Origin: Hyphomicrobiales bacterium
Lineage (GTDB): Bacteria > Pseudomonadota > Alphaproteobacteria > Rhizobiales > Rhizobiaceae
DNA: 54,236 nucleotides
Assembly: GCA_900473175.1 (NCBI GenBank)
Contig: UCKM01000023.1
Location: forward strand, 3,948 to 58,183
Direction of reading: 5' to 3'
Below are positions 17,180-25,026 of the stretch, piece after piece. The position numbers and the translations under genes are program-made. Every line of letters starts with the position of its first letter. Within the stretch, counting starts at the first letter, position 1. Under the pieces are notes generated by a model that ran no database searches, was not told where the DNA came from, and saw only the letters and a program-made list of their open reading frames with translations.

Positions 17180-18844
17180 ATGGAGATTATCCCAGCGCGC
17201 GGGCACATGGTGACGGCAACTTTTCAACAAATTCCTTCTAGCGGCACTTTTGAGACAGGCCAACTTCCGGTTGATAATCAAAACTATGCCTCGGTGGACG
17301 CGGTTATCACACGAAATGGTGTGTTGATCGCGGTCTGCTTGAGCATCGTCTTGATCTTGGTCGCCGTCCTGCTCCGCCCCTTGATACCAATTGATGAAAC
17401 GCGGTACATGACCGTCGCTTGGGAAATGTCCCACACGGGTGACTGGCTTGTCCCCCACCTTAACGGTGAGCCGTACAGTCATAAGCCACCGATGCTTTTC
17501 TGGTTGATCAATGCCGCATGGAAAATGGCTGGCTCACCCAGCGAACTTGTCGCCCGGTTGGTTCCTGCCGCCTCCTTACCGTTGAATATTCTTCTGACAT
17601 TCATCCTTGGAAGCAAGATTGCGCGCCGGAGCCATGCCTCGATTGCCGCATTGGTCTTGCTCGGTTTCGCGGCTTTTTGCCTGTTCTCTTCGCTCGTATT
17701 GTTCGACCAGCTACTTGCCGCGGCGAGCTTGTTGGGTGTCATTGGTCTGGTCGACGCAGCAAAGGGAAAAGTCTGGCGAGGCTTTTTGCTTTTTGGTTCT
17801 GCTATTGGATTTGGACTTCTGGCCAAAGGCCCGGCAATTTTCATTCACGTTTTGCCCGCGGCTTTGCTGGGTCCGCTTTGGGTGCCTACGAAAACGCGAT
17901 GGTCCATGTGGTATCTGTCGCTATTGGGCGCTATTGCGTTAGGCGCCGGCATAGGACTTGCGTGGGCCATCCCCGCCGCCCGCTCTGGCGGAGCAGAATA
18001 TGCGAATATGATTCTTTGGGGACAGACGGCCGGGCGGATCGTACATTCGTTTGACCATGCGCAACCGTTCTGGTTTTACGCCGCCGTATCGCCCCTCCTG
18101 CTGTTTCCCTGGGTCTTGAGTCGTAACGTTTGGGCTGCGGCACTGGGCAAATCCGGGATCCCAAAGGACCGCTTGCAACGGCTTCCATTGATCGTCGCAC
18201 TGGCGAGTTTCGTATTTTTCAGCGCAATCTCAGGCAAGCAAATCTACTATCTGGTTCCTGCCCTGCCTTTCGTGGCAATTGCAATTGCCCAAATCTTGGT
18301 TAACCGGCAAGGGGTGAAATTGAGCGAACCGGGCTTTGCTGTACTCTTCCTCACTATTGGGTTGGCGGTGTTCGCTTTTGCACTGTTACCGCACAAGGTT
18401 TCGACTGCGCAGATCGCGATAAACCCATGGATCGGCGGGCTTTTTCTCACGATGGCGGCCATAGCCTGGCTGCTGCGCCGCAATCTGTTTGCCGTTACCA
18501 TTTTCACGACCTGCGGATTGTTTTTTGGAGCACATCTGGCAGGCTATGTCGGAGCCTTCGGTCCGTTCGACCTGAACCGGCTGGGCAAACAATTGCGCGA
18601 TCACCCGAACGCACAGGTTGCATACAGCGGCGGCTACAAGGGACAGATCGGCTTCCTTGGTCGCCTTGACAACCCGGTGGTTGAGGTCGACCGTTCGAAT
18701 GCGGCTGCCTGGCTAAGGGTACACAAGGATGGCATTCTCGTCGCATCCGGCCATGATTCTGCGAAAATCGTCCCCGAGCGCGCACCCGACGAGACGCAAC
18801 CCTATCGGGGAAATGAAATCAGTATGTGGCTGCCGAAAAAATAG
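17180..18844 (+). CDS. ArnT-like (GT83/PMT family) membrane glycosyltransferase
   Basis: A 554-residue protein with about eleven membrane helices. The first periplasmic loop shows the family's catalytic signature DETRYMTVAWEM followed by GDWLVPHLNGEPYSHKPP, as in ArnT, which transfers a sugar from undecaprenyl phosphate to lipid A. A soluble C-terminal part (about residues 460-554) follows the last helix. No strong ribosome site exists; ATG 17180 and ATG 17207 are both possible. It lies 173 bases after the phosphatase gene and runs in the same direction, so regulation by the neighbouring two-component system is plausible. The transferred sugar cannot be read from sequence. Confidence 0.85.
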   Translation: MEIIPARGHMVTATFQQIPSSGTFETGQLPVDNQNYASVDAVITRNGVLIAVCLSIVLILVAVLLRPLIPIDETRYMTVAWEMSHTGDWLVPHLNGEPYSHKPPMLFWLINAAWKMAGSPSELVARLVPAASLPLNILLTFILGSKIARRSHASIAALVLLGFAAFCLFSSLVLFDQLLAAASLLGVIGLVDAAKGKVWRGFLLFGSAIGFGLLAKGPAIFIHVLPAALLGPLWVPTKTRWSMWYLSLLGAIALGAGIGLAWAIPAARSGGAEYANMILWGQTAGRIVHSFDHAQPFWFYAAVSPLLLFPWVLSRNVWAAALGKSGIPKDRLQRLPLIVALASFVFFSAISGKQIYYLVPALPFVAIAIAQILVNRQGVKLSEPGFAVLFLTIGLAVFAFALLPHKVSTAQIAINPWIGGLFLTMAAIAWLLRRNLFAVTIFTTCGLFFGAHLAGYVGAFGPFDLNRLGKQLRDHPNAQVAYSGGYKGQIGFLGRLDNPVVEVDRSNAAAWLRVHKDGILVASGHDSAKIVPERAPDETQPYRGNEISMWLPKK

Positions 18845-19226
18845 GCCTGAGCAAACATATTCACGCCATTGCCTCGTCCCTATTCGATTGCTCGTAGATT
18901 ATGGGGGCTACCCATTCAAGCGAGGTGGTGCCGCCGATACCTCCGACAGGCAGAGCGCCCATGCCCTACCTTAGATGTCCTCACCCGGCCGATGATGTCG
19001 CGACGTCGGTAGTGATGTCGCCAAACTCGGCGACGATCTCATCCATAAGGGAGTGCCCAATTAAGCGGCACAACAGCTAAGCACAATGATTTATTTCATT
19101 ACGTATTGCGAAGAATCTTCTTATCTGGGATCGTTTAAGCAATAGAGGAGGAAATATAAAAGAATTCAAGTGGAGGAGACGGGCAGGAAACATAGTTGAA
19201 GTAATCTCTGTTAAGGAGCAATGACT
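18845..19226. other. Intergenic region before the glucan-synthase-type operon
   Basis: The left 200 bases are GC-rich and, read on the minus strand, contain a coding-like stretch (LMDEIVAEFGDITTD, later LPVGGIGGTTSLEW) broken by stops, possibly a gene remnant. The right 150 bases are AT-rich with several GGAGGA runs and form the leader of the operon. No complete gene is seen. Confidence 0.35.
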
Positions 19227-20771
19227 ATGATTTCACAAGACCGAAAAACCCCGCTTGCGGGTCGACCGACCTCCATTCGAATCGCCTCCTATGGTGTTCT
19301 TGGGATCCTGTCGACCGTTTTCACAACGTCAGTCATGCCGCCGATATTTACCTCGACGTCAGTTCGAGCCGTCGTCAACGCTCCTGTCACGTCGATAACG
19401 TCCCCAATCAGTGGTACTGTCACTAATGTACAGGCAATGCGGGATCAATTTCCTGAAGGACCCGTTGCGGTCGTCGAGAATGAACGCGTCGATCGCTCCA
19501 CCCTTATCGGACTTCAAGTCGAGTCGACGTCACTTCGAAACGAATTGACGCTCAAGCAGGGCAACCTTGAGGATTACCGCAGGCGCGTCAAGGACCTTGA
19601 AACAGAGCTCGCAACCCAGCAGAGTGCTCTAATTGCCCGCACGAGCAATGCCCTCCGTGACGCTGAAGTCTCGCTCAACCTCGCCACATACTCGGCCGAG
19701 AACGAAAAACTCGATTCCGAACGCAAGCTCCGGCTGGTTTCGAAGGGCGTGTTTCCTGGAACCAAGGACGAACTGATCAATAAGATCAAATGGGAGGATG
19801 CCAAGGTCGAGGGGGCCAAGATCAAAGTGGCGATGTCGACGGATGACCTCAACTTTGCGCAGCGAGGCATCTATGTGGGCGACAATAACCAGTATCTGCA
19901 GAACCTCCAGAACGAAATACGCGCGCGAACAGCCGATATTTCGCAAATCGACATGCAGATTGCGTCGATAAGAACACGCCTTGCTGAGCTCCAAAACTTC
20001 ACTGACGCCGAGAACAGGCGCATCAACAAATTGGCGAGGGCAGAAGTCGGCGTTGCACCGTCCGAAAAGATTTACAAGGCCATTGCGCAAGCCGGAAAAC
20101 AGGTGAATGCGGGCGATACCCTTGTTCAATCCGTAGATTGCAGCGACGCCTTCGTAGTGGCCATCTTTTCGGAACGCCAAGCACAGGCGTTATCGATCGG
20201 ATCGAAAGTTCTCGTCAAGTCGGATGCATGGCAGCAGCCAGTCCATGGAAGGGTAAGCCGGCTCCTGCCGCGCACCACCGACCGCGTTGATCTCGATTAC
20301 GCGGTGCCGTTCCCGCCGACGGAGCGACGCGAACTCTACGCGTTCATCGTGCCGGAAACTTCGGACGCTGACACCGCAAAGAGCTTCTGTTCGGTCGGCA
20401 CATGGGTGGAGGTAGAACGGCCATGGGACTGGCCGCGCAAGGCCGGCAACTATCTAGTCGCGGCGACGGCAACGCTCAAGGAGGAGGTCAACGATCTGGA
20501 GATCGCATTGACAAGAAGCGTTTCCAGGCTCGCGCTGACCGTGCCATCTTTCTTAAACCGGGCTGCTGCCGCCGAGGCAAACGTTCATGCAAGCGCAGCA
20601 GGGACATCGCCACTCGATATGGCACGACGGGTAACGGCTCAATGCTCGGAGCGAGAATGCCGGGCGCCTGCCTATCTCTTCAAGGACCAGGTAGAGACGC
20701 CGACGACCACATTCAGCCGCGAGCGTCCTATCACGGATACACGGACGATATTTGAAGCGCGATGGAATTGA
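19227..20771 (+). CDS. HlyD-type membrane fusion protein of an exopolysaccharide synthase operon
   Basis: A 514-residue protein with one N-terminal membrane helix (about residues 20-40), a split biotinyl-lipoyl-like region (NAPVTSITSPISGTVTNV and, after the hairpin, KQVNAGDTLVQSVDCSD), a long alpha-helical coiled coil (residues 95-275) and a beta-barrel C-terminal half. This is the membrane fusion protein plan seen in BgsB of the Sinorhizobium mixed-linkage glucan operon and in alginate Alg44-like proteins. The start at 19227 is chosen because AAGGAG is eight bases upstream; ATG 19221 is too close to it. It is the first of three tightly spaced genes and should form the periplasmic part of the polymer exporter. 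Confidence 0.8.
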   Translation: MISQDRKTPLAGRPTSIRIASYGVLGILSTVFTTSVMPPIFTSTSVRAVVNAPVTSITSPISGTVTNVQAMRDQFPEGPVAVVENERVDRSTLIGLQVESTSLRNELTLKQGNLEDYRRRVKDLETELATQQSALIARTSNALRDAEVSLNLATYSAENEKLDSERKLRLVSKGVFPGTKDELINKIKWEDAKVEGAKIKVAMSTDDLNFAQRGIYVGDNNQYLQNLQNEIRARTADISQIDMQIASIRTRLAELQNFTDAENRRINKLARAEVGVAPSEKIYKAIAQAGKQVNAGDTLVQSVDCSDAFVVAIFSERQAQALSIGSKVLVKSDAWQQPVHGRVSRLLPRTTDRVDLDYAVPFPPTERRELYAFIVPETSDADTAKSFCSVGTWVEVERPWDWPRKAGNYLVAATATLKEEVNDLEIALTRSVSRLALTVPSFLNRAAAAEANVHASAAGTSPLDMARRVTAQCSERECRAPAYLFKDQVETPTTTFSRERPITDTRTIFEARWN

Positions 20772-20772
20772 G

Positions 20773-21999
20773 ATGCGTCTGCGAAAGATCGCGGGCGCGC
20801 TGATTATTGGTGTTCTGGCAACATCGGCGCATGGAGCGGACCGTCAATCGGGGTTGGCTCTTTGTGCGGCGATGGCAAAAGTGATGGTACAGCCCCCGGC
20901 CGAAAATGGTGCGTTTCTGCCGAGCTACCTGTCCTCAGAAAGCGGCGAAGCGCTTCCGCAGCCAATGCAGGACACCGCTTTTGTCTACGACAATGCACTG
21001 GCTGTGATGGCTTTTATTGCTTGCGATCAGGTGGACCGTGCGCGCGCGATCGGCGATGCATTTCTTGCCGCCGCTTTGAAGGATCGTTTCTACAAGGATG
21101 GCCGCCTCCGCAACGCCTATCGTTCAGGTGTTGTCGCGGAAAAAATCATATTGCCGGGTTGGTGGGATGATACTGCCAATCGCTGGGCGGAAGACGAGTA
21201 TCAGATAAGCACCGCTTCAGGAAATGTCGCCTGGGCCGCGCTGGCCCTTCTCCAACTTAACGAAAAGACATCCGACTCCAAATATTTGGCAGGCGCGGAA
21301 CGCCTCGCAGACTGGCTGGCGGCATTGGACCGAGATGATGAGAACCCAGGGATTGCCGGCGGCTATTACGGCTTTGAACCGAACGCAGTCCGCATCGAGT
21401 GGATGTCCACAGAGCATAACATCGACACGTTGGCGGTGGCCCAATGGCTCTGGTTGAAAACCGAGAATCCGCAATGGCAGCATCTTGCCGAGAGTAGCCT
21501 GCGCTTCCTGACCGCAATGTACCGCGAGAAGCGCCATTTTCTGATTGGGACGGACATTGCCGGAAGGCCGGTCGATGGGGCCGACATCTGGCTGGACGTA
21601 CAGGTCTGGCCAGTGTTGGCTGTACCCCCCTCACAACGTCTCGCCTCCTCGGAGGAAACCATGAAGTTACTCGACGCGAGCTTCGCAGTTCCGGGTGGAT
21701 ACGACTTCAACAGCGATCGCGATGGCCTATGGGTTGAAGGAACGGCGCAAGTCGCCTTGATGCTGGGTATAGCGGGCGACCGTGCGCGGGCGTCAAGCCT
21801 CATCGACAGCAGTCTTCGATACGTCGATCCGGGCAGTGGCTGGCTTTTCGCTACCCCTAAGGCACAGCTTTCAACAGGCCTCACAATCGACGCCATCGGT
21901 CAGGGGAGCGCCTTTACGTACCATCATTGGCCGCATCTTGGAGCGACGGCGTGGACCGTCCTCGCCGCGATGGACTTCAACCCCTTCCAACCCAACTGA
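20773..21999 (+). CDS. Periplasmic alpha/alpha-toroid protein, probable glycan hydrolase or lyase
   Basis: A 408-residue protein with a signal peptide (MRLRKIAGALIIGVLATSAHG). The mature part is a chain of helical hairpins typical of six-hairpin (alpha/alpha)6 glycosidases: YDNALAVMAFIACDQ, TASGNVAWAALALLQLNE, MSTEHNIDTLAVAQWLWL and DGLWVEGTAQVALML, each a helix with aromatic/acidic residues that could line a sugar cleft. Conserved-looking acids are E and D in STEHNID and the D/E pair in DGLWVEG. It starts one base after the previous stop codon and lies directly before the synthase, the position held by endoglucanase BcsZ in cellulose operons. The GH/PL family is not recognised, so its activity is inferred from fold and context. 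Confidence 0.7.
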   Translation: MRLRKIAGALIIGVLATSAHGADRQSGLALCAAMAKVMVQPPAENGAFLPSYLSSESGEALPQPMQDTAFVYDNALAVMAFIACDQVDRARAIGDAFLAAALKDRFYKDGRLRNAYRSGVVAEKIILPGWWDDTANRWAEDEYQISTASGNVAWAALALLQLNEKTSDSKYLAGAERLADWLAALDRDDENPGIAGGYYGFEPNAVRIEWMSTEHNIDTLAVAQWLWLKTENPQWQHLAESSLRFLTAMYREKRHFLIGTDIAGRPVDGADIWLDVQVWPVLAVPPSQRLASSEETMKLLDASFAVPGGYDFNSDRDGLWVEGTAQVALMLGIAGDRARASSLIDSSLRYVDPGSGWLFATPKAQLSTGLTIDAIGQGSAFTYHHWPHLGATAWTVLAAMDFNPFQPN

Positions 22000-22005
22000 G
22001 GCGAC

Positions 22006-23973
22006 ATGTTTTTCAATGCTGACAATGACGCTGCCGGAGTTCTGCTGTTCGATGTCGGCATTGGGTTGATGTTCATCGCCTTCGCGAAACTTGCCGACCG
22101 GACTCGCCTCCTGGACAGGCTGCTGTTCGGCGGCATGACAATGCTCTCACTTGTGCTTTACCTGTCTTGGCGGTGGCTTGATACGCTGCCGGATCTTGAG
22201 CTGACCGGAGCCAGCCTGTGGCAGCATGGGTACTTTACCTTCGAGGCGATCTCGATTGTCTATGCGCTGGGTTCGATCATCATACTCTTTCGAAGTTCCG
22301 ACTGGACGAACGAGGCCGATCTTCGCCAAGGGCAGATGCAAATGACGGGAATTTACCCCTCCGTCGATGTCTTCATCTGTACCTATAACGAACCGATAAA
22401 CATCCTCGAGAAATCGGTGATAAGCGCGAACGCCATGGACTATCCGAAGCTGCGCGTATTCGTGTGCGACGACACGCGCCGCCCTGAAATCAGGGAATAT
22501 TGTTCGCGGGTCGGCGTGAACTATTTAACCCGTCCCGACAACCAGCATGCAAAGGCGGGAAATCTCAACAACGCTCTGCAGGCGACCAACGAACCAAACG
22601 ATCGTTCGGACTTGATCATGGTTCTTGATGCCGATTTCGCCCCGCAAGAAAACTTTCTCATGCGGGTTGTCGGCTTGTTCGGCGACGAAAGCGTCGGGCT
22701 CGTCCAGACGCCGCAGTTTTATTTCAACTCTGATCCGATCCAGCACAATCTTGGCGTTCGATCATGCTTCGTCGATGATCAGAGGGTGTTTTTTGACACT
22801 TTCCAGCCCGCCAAGGATGCGGTGGGTTGTGCATTTTGTGTGGGAACGAGTTTCGTCGTACGCCGGTCTGCGCTCAACGAGATGGGCGGATTTCCCCACG
22901 AAGCACTTTCGGAAGACATGCTCCTCACATACAGGCTGATGGAACGCGGCTACATAACACGGTGGCTGAATGAGAAGTTGAGCGTCGGGCTTTCTGCCGA
23001 GGGGATTCCTGAGTACATTACCCAGCGGACGCGCTGGTGTCTTGGCACGATTCAGATCGGACTTCTCAGAGACGGTCCGTTGTGGCTTGGCAACTTCACG
23101 CTGACGCAGCGTCTGCACTATGTCCACGGCCTTCTGTGCTGGCTGTCGAAACCGTTCATTCTCTGCATGCTGTTTGCGCCATCGATCTACTGGCTGTTCG
23201 ACGTGACGGCGATCCAGGCCGACGAGATCGTCTTCATGAAGTATGGAATCTCGGCCCTTTTCGTGTTCTGGAGTTATTCGTCATGGATTTCGGCAGGGCG
23301 AACACTACCGCTTTTCACCGAGGTTACGCATGCAATCACGGCGCTGCCGATCACCATTGCTCTCTGGCAGGCGGTGCGCCAACCTTTCGGGCGACCGTTC
23401 AAGGTGACAGAAAAAGGTGGCGACCGATCAACGATCCGGATCCATGCACCCACAGCGATTTTCTTCGGCTTGGTTACGTTGCTTTCGGCGATTTCCGTTG
23501 CCACAACGGTATTCGTCTGGAGTTCACCGACGGAATTCTCGCAGCGCGATTGCCTCAACCTCGTGTGGTCTGCTTTCTCGATGCTTATTGCCTTCGTCAG
23601 CCTTCTCGTCTGCATAGAACTGCCCCGGTTCGGCCAGGAGGAATTGATCAAGGTCGCGGTCCCTGCCACGTTGCGGCTCGGTGACGTCGTGCGTCAGGTG
23701 GAAATCGAAGCGATGTCGACCGAGCACGTTGTGATCAGTAATTTAGACGCGCTGGGCAGTGGAGACAAAGCACTCCACCTTGCTGGGGTCGGCTGGATAA
23801 AGATCGACCTGAACGGTGAAAATTCCAGAAACGCCTTCCGAATCTCGCCGGGTTTCGAGCAGCATAACGCGATCCTTCGCACGCTCTTTCGCCAAGCGCC
23901 CAACAATGTTGCAAGTACGGGAACGCTAGGCCAATCCATGCTGACGCTCTGCAAACGCGCATTCATTGGCTGA
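22006..23973 (+). CDS. BcsA-like processive GT2 beta-glycan synthase
   Basis: A 655-residue inner-membrane synthase. Two or three N-terminal helices precede the GT-A domain (residues 115-350) with all family-2 processive motifs: DVFICTYNEP (119-130), CDD at 154-156, HAKAGNLNNAL (181-191), DAD at 208-210, FCVGTSFVVRR (277-287), SED at 302-304 in place of TED, and QRTRW at 340-344. Four to five further helices form the translocation channel. The last 75 residues look like a PilZ barrel lacking the RxxxR arginines. Family relatives are cellulose BcsA, curdlan CrdS and mixed-linkage BgsA. GAGG lies four bases before the ATG, seven bases after the previous gene. It probably makes a beta-glucan; linkage cannot be told. 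Confidence 0.88.
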   Translation: MFFNADNDAAGVLLFDVGIGLMFIAFAKLADRTRLLDRLLFGGMTMLSLVLYLSWRWLDTLPDLELTGASLWQHGYFTFEAISIVYALGSIIILFRSSDWTNEADLRQGQMQMTGIYPSVDVFICTYNEPINILEKSVISANAMDYPKLRVFVCDDTRRPEIREYCSRVGVNYLTRPDNQHAKAGNLNNALQATNEPNDRSDLIMVLDADFAPQENFLMRVVGLFGDESVGLVQTPQFYFNSDPIQHNLGVRSCFVDDQRVFFDTFQPAKDAVGCAFCVGTSFVVRRSALNEMGGFPHEALSEDMLLTYRLMERGYITRWLNEKLSVGLSAEGIPEYITQRTRWCLGTIQIGLLRDGPLWLGNFTLTQRLHYVHGLLCWLSKPFILCMLFAPSIYWLFDVTAIQADEIVFMKYGISALFVFWSYSSWISAGRTLPLFTEVTHAITALPITIALWQAVRQPFGRPFKVTEKGGDRSTIRIHAPTAIFFGLVTLLSAISVATTVFVWSSPTEFSQRDCLNLVWSAFSMLIAFVSLLVCIELPRFGQEELIKVAVPATLRLGDVVRQVEIEAMSTEHVVISNLDALGSGDKALHLAGVGWIKIDLNGENSRNAFRISPGFEQHNAILRTLFRQAPNNVASTGTLGQSMLTLCKRAFIG

Positions 23974-24204
23974 CCGGAAGTGGCTGCGAATCTTGATCGC
24001 GGCGCGCAAAAAGGAAGGCTCACCAATTGGCGACAAAGAACACAGCGAAGCACGCGCACACGTCAACAGCCAGAATAATCTTGTTGGTCTTCTATCCGGC
24101 ATATGCCGGCATGACGTTGGCCGAATTCCGGGACCTGTACCTGCTCCCTCTCTTCGGATTCCCGCCACGATTCGCTGTTCGAACCAAGTGAGGCCCGAAA
24201 AGCG

Positions 24205-25026
24205 TCAATCCTTCGTTTCGAAAGCCTCCGGTTCATATTCTCGCAGGCCCTGCTCCTTGGAGAATAGGACGCAGGGGCCATTCGAACCACGAGGGTCGTA
24301 TGCAAAGCCTTTCGCTGCCAAAGCCTGCGTAATTTCACGGATGCCTGGCAATCCGTAGAGGTGATCGTGCAGTTCAAGGAAGACCCGCTCAATGCCAGGA
24401 AGCTCAGATCTTCCAAGTAGATCTCGTTCAGCGCCCTCAATGTCCATGACGAGAACGTTAATGGCATGATCTGCAATAAAACTATCAATGTTTGTTGACG
24501 CCAGTGATATTTCGCGTTGGTAAGGACCTTGATTTTTGTCCATGGACGACATCCAAAGATCCTGTCGAACATAGAACGGAACGGTACGAGGTTCACCCGC
24601 CGCCAACAATCCCTGCGACAGAACGACATTGCCAAGATTGTTTGCATTGATCACACGATGTGCAAGTGCCGCTGTCGATGGATTTGCTTCGAATGACCAC
24701 ACTCGGACGCCCGGAACCTTTGCGATAAGCGACGTAATGACGCCGATTCCTGTCCCCAGTTCCAGCACCCGATCATTCAACCTTACGGCCTTGAAGACCC
24801 ACTTGGCCTCTTTCGCTTCGTAGCTGCCACTTGTAAGAGCCCGCCAGATAGCTGGTGAAACCTCGTCTGGTGTCAGAGGTACCGTAATCCCATGAACGGT
24901 CAGTAAATCCAAACCAAACTCCTTTGGATGCTTATGAGGTTGCGGCCGCCAGATCGCTGTGTTCAAGAATGACAATGCGGAATTGGGCCGGAACGGCTCA
25001 CCCTCTGCCAAATACTGCTTGGGCAT
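24205..25026 (-). CDS. FkbM-family SAM-dependent methyltransferase
   Basis: A 273-residue methyltransferase. The SAM-binding glycine loop is VLELGTGIGVITSLIA, followed by the acidic end of strand 2 (VWSFEANPSTAALA) and the FkbM hallmark block LVMDIEGAERDLL with a downstream VFLELHDHLYGLPG. FkbM enzymes O-methylate sugars, polyketides or glycans. The gene overlaps the end of the GGDEF-EAL gene by 29 bases in the same direction, so the two are co-transcribed and likely coupled. Being opposite to a glucan synthase operon, it may decorate the same polymer; this is inference. Confidence 0.85.
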   Translation of the reverse strand: MPKQYLAEGEPFRPNSALSFLNTAIWRPQPHKHPKEFGLDLLTVHGITVPLTPDEVSPAIWRALTSGSYEAKEAKWVFKAVRLNDRVLELGTGIGVITSLIAKVPGVRVWSFEANPSTAALAHRVINANNLGNVVLSQGLLAAGEPRTVPFYVRQDLWMSSMDKNQGPYQREISLASTNIDSFIADHAINVLVMDIEGAERDLLGRSELPGIERVFLELHDHLYGLPGIREITQALAAKGFAYDPRGSNGPCVLFSKEQGLREYEPEAFETKD

